64,000 nucleotides of DNA from Bacteroidales bacterium. Lineage in GTDB: Bacteria > Bacteroidota > Bacteroidia > Bacteroidales > UBA932. Every line of letters starts with the position of its first letter. The stretch's first letter is position 1. The stretch lies in contig JAFYEM010000035.1 of the NCBI GenBank assembly GCA_017544265.1, positions 1-64,000 of the forward strand, read 5' to 3'. Under the pieces are notes generated by a model that saw nothing but the letters and a program-made list of their open reading frames with translations, was not told the origin of the DNA and did not search any database. Below are positions 1 through 7,936 of this stretch, piece after piece. The position numbers were made by a program, and so were the translations under genes.

Positions 1-228
1 AGCGAACTCGCCGAGCTTGTGGCCGACCATATTCTCAGTTACATAAACCGGAATAAACTTGTTTCCATTATGAACTGCGATAGTGTGGCCGACAAAGTCA
101 GGGGAAATCATACTGGCACGTGACCAGGTCTTGACAACCTCTTTTTTCTTGCTGCCATCATTCATAGCAAGAATCCTTTTCTCCAGGGCTTCCTGGATGT
201 ACGGTCCTTTTTTAAGTGAACGACTCAT
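1..228 (-). CDS. rpsS: 30S ribosomal protein S19 (partial)
   Basis: First 76 codons of small-subunit protein S19, which contacts 16S rRNA in the 30S head; the 3' end lies outside the window. The reverse-strand reading starts [18 protein letters not shown] and continues with [20 protein letters not shown] and [13 protein letters not shown], the characteristic S19 core. The ATG is at 226-228. It follows rplB by 18 bp, as in the standard S10 operon order, and should be cotranscribed from the promoter upstream of rplC. Confidence 0.97.
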   Translation of the reverse strand, partial: MSRSLKKGPYIQEALEKRILAMNDGSKKKEVVKTWSRASMISPDFVGHTIAVHNGNKFIPVYVTENMVGHKLGEFA

Positions 229-246
229 AATCTAAGTGTTATTCCG

Positions 247-1074
247 TTATTTCTTCTTTCTTCTTTCAATGATGAACCTGTTGGACACAGCCTTCGGGTT
301 GCGGGTCTTGAAGCCCTTTGCAGGGAGGCCCTTGCGGCTGCGCGGATGTCCACCGGAGGCGCGGCCTTCACCACCACCCATCGGGTGATCATGAGGGTTC
401 ATGACAACACCACGGTTGTGGGGCTTGCGGCCAAGGTGACGGTTGCGACCGGCTTTGCCGAACGATTCAAGATTGTGATCCGTGTTGGATACGATACCCA
501 CGGTTGCGCGGCAGGCGACAGGAACCATCCTGGTCTCACCCGAAGGGAGGCGGAGGATTGCATATTTGCCTTCACGCGCAGCAAGCTGGGCGTAGGTACC
601 TGCGCTGCGGGCCATAGCGGCGCCCTGTCCGGGGCGGAGCTCGATGGCGTGAACGAGGGTACCGACAGGAATCTCACTCAGAGGGAGGCAGTTGCCGGTG
701 TCGGGAGAAACTCCGCTGCCGGAAATGATGACCTGGCCCACTGTAAGTCCGTTGGGGGCGATGATGTACCTCTTTTCGCCGTCCTCATACTGGACGAGGG
801 CGATACGGGCGCTGCGGTTGGGATCGTACTCGATGGTGAGCACAGTCGCCTTGACAGCATCCTTGTTGCGAAGGAAGTCGATGATACGATACATCCTCTT
901 GTGTCCGCCGCCGCGGTAACGCACGGTCATCTGGCCGGTATTGTTGCGGCCGCCGGTGGATTTAAGGGGAGCAAGGAGCTTCTTGCAGGGCTTCTTTGCG
1001 GTAATCTCCTCGAAGGAGCTGATAGCTTTGTTACGCTGACCGGGAGTGGTCGGTTTGTATTTCTTGATTGCCAT
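247..1074 (-). CDS. rplB: 50S ribosomal protein L2
   Basis: Large-subunit protein L2, a 23S rRNA binder close to the peptidyl-transferase centre. The 275-residue length is normal. Visible hallmarks are the N-terminal [13 protein letters not shown], the [16 protein letters not shown] block near residue 55, and the C-terminal [18 protein letters not shown] segment near residue 225 containing the conserved histidine. The C-terminus ends in a basic [10 protein letters not shown] tail. It lies 13 bp after rplW and 18 bp before rpsS in one operon. Confidence 0.98.
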   Translation of the reverse strand: MAIKKYKPTTPGQRNKAISSFEEITAKKPCKKLLAPLKSTGGRNNTGQMTVRYRGGGHKRMYRIIDFLRNKDAVKATVLTIEYDPNRSARIALVQYEDGEKRYIIAPNGLTVGQVIISGSGVSPDTGNCLPLSEIPVGTLVHAIELRPGQGAAMARSAGTYAQLAAREGKYAILRLPSGETRMVPVACRATVGIVSNTDHNLESFGKAGRNRHLGRKPHNRGVVMNPHDHPMGGGEGRASGGHPRSRKGLPAKGFKTRNPKAVSNRFIIERRKKK

Positions 1075-1087
1075 AGCTTATCCTCCG

Positions 1088-1378
1088 TTAGATGTTAGCG
1101 TAGAAGTCAATCTTATCGTCGCCTGCGAGGGTGACGTAAGCCTTCTTGAAGTGATTCATACGACCTTTGAGGAGACCGGACTTGGTGTAGCGCTGTTTCC
1201 TCTTGCCGTGGTAGTTGAGAGTGTTTACCTCCAGGACGCTGACGCCATAGAGTTTCTCGACCTCGGCTTTGATCTGGATTTTGTTGGCCTTGCGGTCAAC
1301 GATGAAACCGTAACGGGAGAGTTTTTCGCCCAGACCCGTCATTTTCTCGGTTACTATAGGTTTGATTAAGATACCCAT
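1088..1378 (-). CDS. rplW: 50S ribosomal protein L23
   Basis: Large-subunit protein at the exit-tunnel rim, the usual docking site for trigger factor and SRP. The 96 residues begin MGILIKPIVTEKMTGL, the standard L23 opening, and contain KANKIQIKAEVEKLYGV and the rRNA-binding loop VNTLNYHGKRKQRY. The length is typical. It is preceded by rplD with a 12-bp gap and followed by rplB with a 13-bp gap, as expected in the S10 operon. Confidence 0.97.
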   Translation of the reverse strand: MGILIKPIVTEKMTGLGEKLSRYGFIVDRKANKIQIKAEVEKLYGVSVLEVNTLNYHGKRKQRYTKSGLLKGRMNHFKKAYVTLAGDDKIDFYANI

Positions 1379-1390
1379 TTCGTGTCCTCC

Positions 1391-2017
1391 TTATTTCGCT
1401 GCGGGGGCGAGGATATCCTGGACGCCGTCCACGAGAACGAGCTGAGCTGCGTTCATGATGGCATAGGTGTTAATCTCGTCCACGGTGATAACCTTGACAC
1501 CCTGAAGGTTGCGGGATGAAAGATAGATATTGTCGCTCTTGGAAGGAAGCACGAAGAGGACCTTCTTGTCCGCGGCCTTGAGGGCTGCGAGGATTCCGAG
1601 GAATTCCTTGGTCTTCGGGGCATCCATTGCGAAGGGTTCAAGAATGGTGATCGCGCCTTCGGTGGCCTTGTATGACAGGGCGGAGAAGCGGGCGAGCCTC
1701 TTTACCTTCTTATTGAGCTTGAAGCGATAGTCGCGGGGCTTGGGGCCGAAAACGCGGCCGCCGCCGACGAAGATACCAGCTTTGAGGGAGCCGTGACGTG
1801 CACCGCCGCCGCCTTTCTGACGGCCGAGCTTCTTGGTGGAGTAGGCAACCTCGCTGCGGTCTTTGGTCTTCGCTGTACCCTGCCTCTGGTCGGCGAGATA
1901 CTGGACGACATCGAGATAGATAGCGTGGTCGTTCGGGGTGATTCCGAAGACTTTCTCATCGAGGACGACTTTCTTTCCGGAGAGTGAGCCGTCGATTTTG
2001 TAGACTGACAATTCCAT
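1391..2017 (-). CDS. rplD: 50S ribosomal protein L4
   Basis: L4 of the large subunit, and in other bacteria the autogenous regulator of this operon. A longer frame exists from 2032, but the ATG at 2017 gives MELSVYKIDGSLSGKKV, the normal L4 N-terminus of 208 residues. It has a purine-rich GGAGG about ten bases upstream, so I prefer it. The loop RSEVAYSTKKLGRQKGGGGA (about residues 56-76) is the L4 extension that enters the tunnel. The C-terminal part includes LVDGVQDILAPAAK. It sits 17 bp after rplC. Confidence 0.96.
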   Translation of the reverse strand: MELSVYKIDGSLSGKKVVLDEKVFGITPNDHAIYLDVVQYLADQRQGTAKTKDRSEVAYSTKKLGRQKGGGGARHGSLKAGIFVGGGRVFGPKPRDYRFKLNKKVKRLARFSALSYKATEGAITILEPFAMDAPKTKEFLGILAALKAADKKVLFVLPSKSDNIYLSSRNLQGVKVITVDEINTYAIMNAAQLVLVDGVQDILAPAAK

Positions 2018-2034
2018 AATAAAAGCCTCCAAGA

Positions 2035-2658
2035 TTAGTCAAGAATCAACAGGTAGGAACCTTTGGCTCCGGGAACGGAACCTTTGACAACGAGAAGATT
2101 GTTTTCAGGGATGAGTTTGATGACCTCGAGGTTGAAAACCTTGACTCTCTCGTCGCCCATGTGGCCGGCCATGCGCATTCCGGGAAGGACGCGGGAAGGC
2201 CAGGACGATGCGCCCATGGAACCGGGGTGACGGAGACGGTTGTGCTGGCCGTGGGTCTGGCCTCCGACACCGGAGAACCCGTGGCGCTTGACAACACCCT
2301 GAAAACCTTTACCTTTGGAAGTACCGACGACATCCACGAACTTCACGTCAGTGAAAACATCCGTGAGGGTGAGAGTGTCGCCCAGGGAGAGCTCTCCCGC
2401 GAAGTCGGCCGGAAATTCGACCAGTTTGCGCTTGGGAGTGGTTCCTGCCTTTTCGAAGTGCCCCTTCAGGGCAGCGCTGGTGTGTTTGGGTTTCTTTTCG
2501 TCATAGGCAAGCTGCACGGCGGCATAACCATCAGTTTCGACCGTACGAACCTGCGTGACAACACACGGACCAGCCTCAATGACGGTGCATGGAATATTCT
2601 TTCCATCAGCACCGAAGACGGAAATCATTCCGACTTTCTTTCCAATTAATCCAGGCAT
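2035..2658 (-). CDS. rplC: 50S ribosomal protein L3
   Basis: L3 of the large subunit, required early in 50S assembly. The 207 residues start [15 protein letters not shown] and contain the signature [20 protein letters not shown] near residue 115 and [20 protein letters not shown] near residue 150. It is the first gene of the ribosomal cluster here; rpsJ, which usually precedes rplC, is absent because a plus-strand gene begins just upstream. A consensus promoter lies 64-95 bp upstream of the start codon. Confidence 0.98.
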   Translation of the reverse strand: MPGLIGKKVGMISVFGADGKNIPCTVIEAGPCVVTQVRTVETDGYAAVQLAYDEKKPKHTSAALKGHFEKAGTTPKRKLVEFPADFAGELSLGDTLTLTDVFTDVKFVDVVGTSKGKGFQGVVKRHGFSGVGGQTHGQHNRLRHPGSMGASSWPSRVLPGMRMAGHMGDERVKVFNLEVIKLIPENNLLVVKGSVPGAKGSYLLILD

Positions 2659-2699
2659 TGGTTTTGGTTAATTAATTGTTACTTAATACGTTAAAATAA

Positions 2700-2719
2700 G
2701 TCCGCTCATTTTGGCGGAC
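2700..2719 (-). promoter_or_regulatory. Hairpin in the rplC leader
   Basis: Arms GTCCGC (2700-2705) and GCGGAC (2714-2719) form a 6-bp stem with an 8-base loop. It lies directly downstream of the rplC promoter, inside the predicted 5' untranslated region. No T-run follows, so it is not an obvious terminator. A role as a leader control element or stabiliser is inference. Confidence 0.5.
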
Positions 2720-2721
2720 CG

Positions 2722-2753
2722 CAAAGGTAAGAATTATTTTTTTGATTTCCAAA
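2722..2753 (-). promoter_or_regulatory. Promoter of the rplC operon
   Basis: On the minus strand TTTG (2750-2753) is followed after 20 bases by TACCTTTG (2722-2729), an exact Bacteroidetes -33/-7 pair. It points into rplC and implies a leader of roughly 55-60 nt. Confidence 0.8.
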
Positions 2754-2755
2754 TA

Positions 2756-2787
2756 TTTGCTAACGCGATTTTTTATGCCGATATTTG
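2756..2787 (+). promoter_or_regulatory. Promoter of the metallophosphoesterase gene
   Basis: TTTG at 2756-2759 and GATATTTG at 2780-2787 are separated by 20 bases; the -7 box matches TAnnTTTG at seven of eight positions. It starts only 3 bp beyond the divergent rplC promoter. Its position rules out a start codon at 2711 for the downstream gene and supports the ATG at 2819. Confidence 0.7.
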
Positions 2788-2818
2788 CATGGTCGGGCGA
2801 CAAAACGCCGGGCGCCGT

Positions 2819-3958
2819 ATGAAGTTTCACTCTTTTATATTATTCTTCCTGCTGTTCGCGCTGCTGCCGGATTTGTACTTCTCTCTGGTGCTGCTGCGGG
2901 GATCATGGTGGACCGCCCTTCTGCTGCTTCCTACGGCGGCGGAACTTGTCTGCCTGCCGCTGATAGGCACGGGCAGGAAATATATGGATGCGGTCAGGGT
3001 TTTTTCCTATTTGACTTTCATTTTCTCGCTGCCGAAATTCCTGTTCTGCCTTTTCCATATCCTCCTTCACCACGCCGCGGGAGCGGACGGAATCGTGGCA
3101 GACTTGGTGCCATACATCGTCGGAGGCGGTGTTTCGCTGCTGTTCTCCGTGATGATATTCTTCGTCACCACCCACCTCAGGGTGAAGTCCTCAGAACTGC
3201 CTCTGAAAGGGCTTCCGGCGGGATTCGACGGTGTAAGAGTGTGCCACCTTTCGGATTTTCACCTGGGCTCTTTCCCCAGGAGCGGCGAATACATCCGCCG
3301 GATTGTGAGCAAGGTTGAAGAACTCGAAGCCGATCTGATTCTGTTCAGCGGGGACCTGGTGAATTTCGAGACCGGAGAAACCGTCCCGCACCTTCAGGCA
3401 CTGAGCCGCATCAAAGCACCCCTCGGGGTCATTTCCATACGGGGAAACCACGATTACCTGCTGCACGGGCCGCACAAAGGTGAATCCCGCGAAAGGGAAG
3501 CCGAAAAACTGCTGGAGATTGAAAGGCAACTCGGCTGGAAAGTGCTACTCAACAGCAATACAATAATAGAAAGGAACGGGGACAGGATTGCAGTCGCGGG
3601 AGTGGAGAACATTTCCTCCAATCCCTTCTTCCCGAAGACCGGAGGGGACCTCAAAAAAGCCCTTGAGGGACTTCCGGAGGACATATTCAAGATCTTGCTG
3701 TCACACGACCCTACTCACTGGCGTTCGGAAGTCATTCCTTCAAGCGACATAGCCCTCACCCTGTCCGGACACACCCACGGCCTGAAGGTCAAGATGGCCG
3801 GACTGCACCCGTCGTCCTGGCGGCTCCGCGAATCAGGCGGAATCTACCGCGAGGGCGACAAGGTCCTCAACGTGTCAGAGGGCCTGGGCAGCGCTTTCGC
3901 CTTCCGCCTCGGCGGTTTTCCCAAGATAGACATTTTTACTCTCCGGAGAATTTTGTAA
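2819..3958 (+). CDS. Membrane-anchored calcineurin-like metallophosphoesterase
   Basis: Probable inner-membrane phosphoesterase of the YaeI/YkuE-like group, 379 residues. About four hydrophobic segments fill residues 5-125. They are followed by the dinuclear metal site: HLSDFHLG (D146, H148), FSGDLVN (D179), RGNHDY (N210, H211), LSHDP and the C-terminal SGHTHG. Relatives include a UDP-diacylglucosamine hydrolase and other lipid-linked phosphoesterases, but the substrate here is not evident. I chose the ATG at 2819 because a promoter lies at 2756-2787. The next gene, a lipid kinase, starts 30 bp downstream on the same strand, which fits a lipid-related role but does not prove one. Confidence 0.85.
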   Translation: MKFHSFILFFLLFALLPDLYFSLVLLRGSWWTALLLLPTAAELVCLPLIGTGRKYMDAVRVFSYLTFIFSLPKFLFCLFHILLHHAAGADGIVADLVPYIVGGGVSLLFSVMIFFVTTHLRVKSSELPLKGLPAGFDGVRVCHLSDFHLGSFPRSGEYIRRIVSKVEELEADLILFSGDLVNFETGETVPHLQALSRIKAPLGVISIRGNHDYLLHGPHKGESREREAEKLLEIERQLGWKVLLNSNTIIERNGDRIAVAGVENISSNPFFPKTGGDLKKALEGLPEDIFKILLSHDPTHWRSEVIPSSDIALTLSGHTHGLKVKMAGLHPSSWRLRESGGIYREGDKVLNVSEGLGSAFAFRLGGFPKIDIFTLRRIL

Positions 3959-3963
3959 CTTTG
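3956..3963 (+). promoter_or_regulatory. Possible -7 box for the lipid kinase gene
   Basis: TAACTTTG matches TAnnTTTG exactly and overlaps the stop codon of the phosphoesterase, 25 bp before the next ATG. A similar CACTTTG follows at 3965-3971. No clear TTTG lies at the right distance upstream. Confidence 0.45.
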
Positions 3964-3988
3964 TCACTTTGTAACCAAACATGTCATT

Positions 3989-4918
3989 ATGGATAAATGG
4001 CTTTTAATTGTAAATCCCTCCTCCGCCACTGAATCCACAGCCGGAAAATGGGAAGAGTCCAGAAAAGTCCTGACCGATGCCGGGCACGAGGTCGATGAGG
4101 CGCTCACCGGATATGCTGGTCACGCTATCACCATCGCGAGCGAAGCCGCGGAAAAAGGCTACCGCCGCTTTATCGCCGCCGGCGGCGACGGCACCATCCA
4201 CGAAGTAATGACCGGACTGCTGCGCTATGTCGATTCAAACGGCGCCGACTTTTCGGACTTCACCCTCGCGGTTCTCCCCTACGGCACCGGCAACGACTGG
4301 ATCAGGACTGCCGGAATTCCAAATGACATCTCCAAGGCTGCCGCCTGCATAATCCGCGGCAAGACCGCAAAGGAAGATGTGGTCAGGGCACGTTTTGAAA
4401 ACGGAGTATTCTGCATGGCCAACATCGGCGGTATCGGCGTGGACGCAGACATCTGCTTCAACACCAATACGCTGAAAGACAAAGGCTACAAAGGCGACCT
4501 GCTCTACAAGATGGTGGCCCCGTGGTCGGTCATGTCGAAGAAACTCCGGATGGCGGAAGTCATACTGGACGGCGAGAATGTCTATAAGGGTAAGCTCTTC
4601 TCCATGGTAATCGGCAACGGCGTCTATCGCGGCGGCGGACTTAAGCAGAACGAAGAAGGCGGCGACTGGTCGGACGGAATTCTGGAAATGTCCATACTGC
4701 CGGGCATGAGCCACTTCGCCGGACTTGGGAAGATGATGCACTGTCTCTCGGGGGACTTCGCCGTGCAGCCGGGCATCATCACAAAGCGTTTCAAAAAGAT
4801 GGTTGTCACTCCTCTGGATGGCACTCCTGACAGGGTGGAACTGGACGGAGAAATCCCCGGAACACTTCCCCTGACCATAGACATTGCATCCTCACAGATT
4901 AACATAATTGTCCCTTAA
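3989..4918 (+). CDS. Diacylglycerol/lipid kinase (YegS-BmrU type)
   Basis: ATP-dependent kinase of the diacylglycerol kinase catalytic fold, 309 residues, a typical length. The N-terminal MDKWLLIVNPSS and the nucleotide loop AAGGDGTIHEV (near residue 73), followed by PYGTGNDWIRT, are diagnostic. The C-terminal half has the beta-sandwich with SDGILEMSILPGMS and ends in VELDGEIPGTLPLTIDI. The likely substrate is diacylglycerol, a related lipid or a sphingoid base. Its stop codon overlaps the start of the acyltransferase gene by one base, so the two are probably coupled in phospholipid metabolism. Confidence 0.9.
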   Translation: MDKWLLIVNPSSATESTAGKWEESRKVLTDAGHEVDEALTGYAGHAITIASEAAEKGYRRFIAAGGDGTIHEVMTGLLRYVDSNGADFSDFTLAVLPYGTGNDWIRTAGIPNDISKAAACIIRGKTAKEDVVRARFENGVFCMANIGGIGVDADICFNTNTLKDKGYKGDLLYKMVAPWSVMSKKLRMAEVILDGENVYKGKLFSMVIGNGVYRGGGLKQNEEGGDWSDGILEMSILPGMSHFAGLGKMMHCLSGDFAVQPGIITKRFKKMVVTPLDGTPDRVELDGEIPGTLPLTIDIASSQINIIVP

Positions 4919-5538
4919 TGGAGAAAAGAGGCTCGGTAAAAGCGGCGCACCTCGGACTGGCCGAAACCTTCCTGAGGTACTTTGCGTGGTGCCTGGTGAA
5001 AACCGTGCACCGTCCTAAGGTCTATGGGGAAAAGCCCGGACTGGACGAGCCTGTGATTTTTGTGTGCAGGCATGTCGGACTGATGGACCCCGTAATGCTG
5101 ATGGTGGAGTACTTCCCGATGATGGTCCGGCCGCTTGTGGCGAAGGACTATGTGGAGAAAAACGCCTTTACCCGGAAGTTCTATCCCATCGCGCAGTGCA
5201 TTCCCATAGACCGCTACAATCCGGCCACAGAGTGGGTGGAGCGCTCGCTGGAAGCACTCGGAAAGGGCGAGAGCCTTATAATATACCCGGAGGGGAAGCG
5301 GAACAAGAACGGGGACGGGCTTCTGAAATTCCATAGCGGAGCCGCCCTTCTCGCCGCGAAAAGCGGAGCCCGCCTGGTGCCTGTCTATAACGCCCGATGG
5401 AGTTTTCCGCACCGCTATCGCCTCGCCATAGGGAAACCAATACACCTTCCGTCAGTACCGGAGGGTGCTGATTTCAACGCCTGGCTCGGAGAGCAGACCG
5501 AACTGCTTCAGAGAGCCGTAGAAGAACTTAAATTTTAA
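4918..5538 (+). CDS. 1-acyl-glycerol-3-phosphate acyltransferase family (PlsC-like)
   Basis: Membrane-associated acyltransferase of 206 residues. The catalytic HX4D motif is seen as CRHVGLMD near residue 48, and the glycerol-phosphate site as IIYPEGKRNKNG near residue 120 with the conserved EG.R. The length fits short PlsC-like enzymes that add a fatty acid to lysophosphatidate or a related lipid. ATG overlaps the preceding TAA by one base (TAATG), which implies translational coupling to the lipid kinase. The exact acceptor cannot be assigned. Confidence 0.87.
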   Translation: MEKRGSVKAAHLGLAETFLRYFAWCLVKTVHRPKVYGEKPGLDEPVIFVCRHVGLMDPVMLMVEYFPMMVRPLVAKDYVEKNAFTRKFYPIAQCIPIDRYNPATEWVERSLEALGKGESLIIYPEGKRNKNGDGLLKFHSGAALLAAKSGARLVPVYNARWSFPHRYRLAIGKPIHLPSVPEGADFNAWLGEQTELLQRAVEELKF

Positions 5539-5551
5539 TTTAATACGTATT

Positions 5552-5893
5552 ATGAAAAAACTAATCCTCGCTGCTGTGGCAGCACTTGCACTTGTTGTGG
5601 TTTCTTCCTGCAACAAAGGGCCCGAAAGCCTTGACGGAACATCCTGGAGCACCAAAGAGAATGAAGCCGGCTGGGTAATGAACTTTAAATTCGTGGATTC
5701 TTCTTCGCTCATCGTCATCCAGTCCATCGGAGGAGAAGAGAATCCCAAGCAAGAGTACAGCTACAAGTATTCGAAGGGCAAACTCACTGTCTATGAAGAT
5801 GAAACCGAGGTGGGCAACGGCAACGTCAACAAGTCGGATATGACTTTTACCCTCCTGGCAACTGGTTCTTCATATATCCTGTACAAGAATTAA
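5552..5893 (+). CDS. Small lipoprotein, lipocalin-like
   Basis: 113-residue predicted lipoprotein. MKKLILAAVAALALVVVSSC forms a signal peptide and lipobox with Cys20. The mature part begins with charged residues and then LDGTSWSTKENE, a pattern common in small Bacteroidales lipocalin-like lipoproteins that start with a conserved Trp. A beta-rich sequence follows to YILYKN. It is 13 bp after the acyltransferase and may be cotranscribed; a strong terminator follows. No specific function can be given. Confidence 0.7.
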   Translation: MKKLILAAVAALALVVVSSCNKGPESLDGTSWSTKENEAGWVMNFKFVDSSSLIVIQSIGGEENPKQEYSYKYSKGKLTVYEDETEVGNGNVNKSDMTFTLLATGSSYILYKN

Positions 5894-5916
5894 GATTCCA
5901 CATATAAACAAAAAAC

Positions 5917-5955
5917 ACCTGCATCACTTCCGGCTTCAGGAAAAGTGATGCAGGT
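5917..5955. terminator. Bidirectional Rho-independent terminator
   Basis: A perfect 13-bp inverted repeat, ACCTGCATCACTT (5917-5929) and AAGTGATGCAGGT (5943-5955), with a 13-base loop. A T-run follows on the plus strand and an A-run precedes it, so it can terminate the lipoprotein transcript and the convergent transcript ending at 5973. Confidence 0.9.
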
Positions 5956-5972
5956 ATTTTTTTCGTCTCTGC

Positions 5973-7883
5973 CTACAGGCACATCACGGCACGGACATAG
6001 GCGCTGCCGTTGCTGTGGGTCCTGGTGTCTTTGTACTGCCTACACCGGTGGACATTGCTGCCAGATACGGTGTAACAGAAAGCTTCGTATTCGGATTCTT
6101 CTTCAGTGCTCCAGTAATCGCCGCTGAGCTGGGTGGCACCGGTCTTGAGGAGCGAGGCGTTTATAATGGCAAGGTTCGCCTTCATGGAATCGAACTCCCA
6201 CTTTGAGGGAAGATACCAGCCGCTTATACTTTTATCCCCGGATGAAATCTTGGGAATGTCTGAATAGGCATCGACCATCTTGACAGGCAACACGTCGTAA
6301 TTGTGGTTGTTCAAATGGTTGTTATAAAACTTCAGAAGGAGGTATGACAGCAGCCCGTAATCGCTGCAGTAAACTCCGAAACCCGTCCACTGCTTCGCAT
6401 ATTCTTTCGTTTCGGGACTGAAGACATAGCGGCCGTAAAGCTGGAACTGCCAGAGATTTGAACCGTTCTGCTTATCCTCGGTTGCTGCTATGTATTCATT
6501 GTTGTGCTGCCACTCCACTTTGTCGGGAGACTGGTCTTTCTTAAGCACCAGCGCATGGGCGGAAGAAGGGATGTAGAAGCCGGGAAGATTGCTGCGGCTG
6601 AATGTACGGAACTCATACAGGCCGGCGGCATTTTCTTCGTCTTTGCACCCATTCAGTTTATCCATATCGAAACTTGAAGGCACATCTGTAGTCACAACGA
6701 CTCCGATATACTTGAAAACTCCCATATTAGTAGGGCTTTGGGGAGTATTCGAAACCGTTCCGTCGGAGGCCTCATACTTGGAATTGCTTCCCGCGGCATA
6801 CCTCAAGCCGCAGTCCACGGCGACGTACATGTTGTCAGAATAATAGACATAATCCCCGGGCTTTGTATCGGTGCGTTCATAATCAAACACATAGACCTTG
6901 AAAGTTGTCTTGACGTCCTTGGCGTACGAAGACTTGACAACTATGTCCACACTGCCTGCATTCCTCGCCAATCCCTCTACGGTCAATTTATCATCCTCCA
7001 CTTTCACGCTTGCGATGCCAGGTTTCGACGAAGTGGCCTCGAAGCCTTCGATGGCACCATACGGGACAGGATTTATCGTGAATACAACCTTGGAGCCCAC
7101 CTTCATAAGGCGCTCGTTATTCTTGTTCAGATACTCACCCGACAGGGAAATGCCCGTGGGCAGGGGCTGGATTTTTACACTGACCTCGTCTGAAAGCTCA
7201 GAGTGGCCTTCAACTTCCACTCTCACTATGGCCGCGGCGTTTGTCGCTCCGCCCAGGTCCTTGGTCTGAATCGTGCCAGTCTTGCTGTCGAGACTGATGT
7301 AAGTATCTCCCTTGACTATGGACCAGGCCACCGGAAAGTCCGACGTGACCGCGTCAAAATCATTGATTACCCGGCTTTCGAGCTGGAAGGACTCGCCTTC
7401 TGCAAGATGCAGGGCGCCGTCTGAAAGGAAATGCGAATCGGTTTTCACTATTGACACCGAAGCCGGTTCAGCCGGCTTCTGGGTGACGGTGACCTTGCAG
7501 GTTTTACCAGACAGCTTGCCCTTTTTCGGGTGAATAATGAACTTGGCCTCGCCGATGGACTTGGGTGTTATGTTTATTCCCTCTGCGACGAGACTCCATT
7601 CAATCACGGCGGTCTCCGGTTGCTCGCACGTCACTTCCACATCCTTGTTCAGGGATGCATTGTCCGGAGAAAGCGCGATTTTAATGGTAGCGGGGGCGGA
7701 ATTGATGGCAAGTGAAAAGGAAGACGGGACATCTATTCCGGTCACCTCGACAAACTCAGAAGCCGGGGGGTCTGGATTCGTATTATGGCCCTGGTTGCCG
7801 CTATCAGATCCGGGGTTTTCCTTTTTACAGGAAAAAACGAGGGCGCCAAAAAGCATCGCCGCCAGTAAGAATACTTTTTTCAT
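5973..7883 (-). CDS. Ig-like-domain lipoprotein with C-terminal FISUMP-type domain
   Basis: 636-residue surface or periplasmic lipoprotein. The ATG at 7883 gives MKKVFLLAAMLFGALVFSC, a clean lipobox; the frame upstream of it is not used, because a promoter lies at 7901-7931. After a Gly/Ser/Asn linker come several bacterial Ig-like (Big_2-like) repeats, with phrases such as PDNASLNKDVEVTC, SLDSKTGTIQTKD and VEGLARNAGSVDIVVKSS. The C-terminal 250 residues contain GWYLPSKWEFDSM, YWSTEEESEYEAF and AYVRAVMCL, typical of the fibrobacter-paralogous/DUF1566-type domain of Bacteroidales adhesin-like lipoproteins. It probably binds a surface or carbohydrate ligand, which is inference. Confidence 0.75.
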   Translation of the reverse strand: MKKVFLLAAMLFGALVFSCKKENPGSDSGNQGHNTNPDPPASEFVEVTGIDVPSSFSLAINSAPATIKIALSPDNASLNKDVEVTCEQPETAVIEWSLVAEGINITPKSIGEAKFIIHPKKGKLSGKTCKVTVTQKPAEPASVSIVKTDSHFLSDGALHLAEGESFQLESRVINDFDAVTSDFPVAWSIVKGDTYISLDSKTGTIQTKDLGGATNAAAIVRVEVEGHSELSDEVSVKIQPLPTGISLSGEYLNKNNERLMKVGSKVVFTINPVPYGAIEGFEATSSKPGIASVKVEDDKLTVEGLARNAGSVDIVVKSSYAKDVKTTFKVYVFDYERTDTKPGDYVYYSDNMYVAVDCGLRYAAGSNSKYEASDGTVSNTPQSPTNMGVFKYIGVVVTTDVPSSFDMDKLNGCKDEENAAGLYEFRTFSRSNLPGFYIPSSAHALVLKKDQSPDKVEWQHNNEYIAATEDKQNGSNLWQFQLYGRYVFSPETKEYAKQWTGFGVYCSDYGLLSYLLLKFYNNHLNNHNYDVLPVKMVDAYSDIPKISSGDKSISGWYLPSKWEFDSMKANLAIINASLLKTGATQLSGDYWSTEEESEYEAFCYTVSGSNVHRCRQYKDTRTHSNGSAYVRAVMCL

Positions 7884-7900
7884 AGACTTAAGCATTTGGG

Positions 7901-7931
7901 CAAATATATGAATTATCTTACAAAACTCCAA
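7901..7931 (-). promoter_or_regulatory. Promoter of the Ig-like lipoprotein gene
   Basis: Minus-strand TTGG (7928-7931), 19 bases, then TATATTTG (7901-7908), an exact -7 box 17 bp before the ATG at 7883. Confidence 0.65.
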
Positions 7932-7936
7932 TTTCG

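Noticed and set aside
346..1098. Long plus-strand open frame opposite rplB
   Set aside because: It is the antisense of a clear L2 gene, with no recognisable domain; such frames arise from GC-rich coding on the other strand.
2711..2818. Upstream start for the metallophosphoesterase
   Set aside because: The added residues overlap both divergent promoters and are not signal-like; the ATG at 2819 is better supported.
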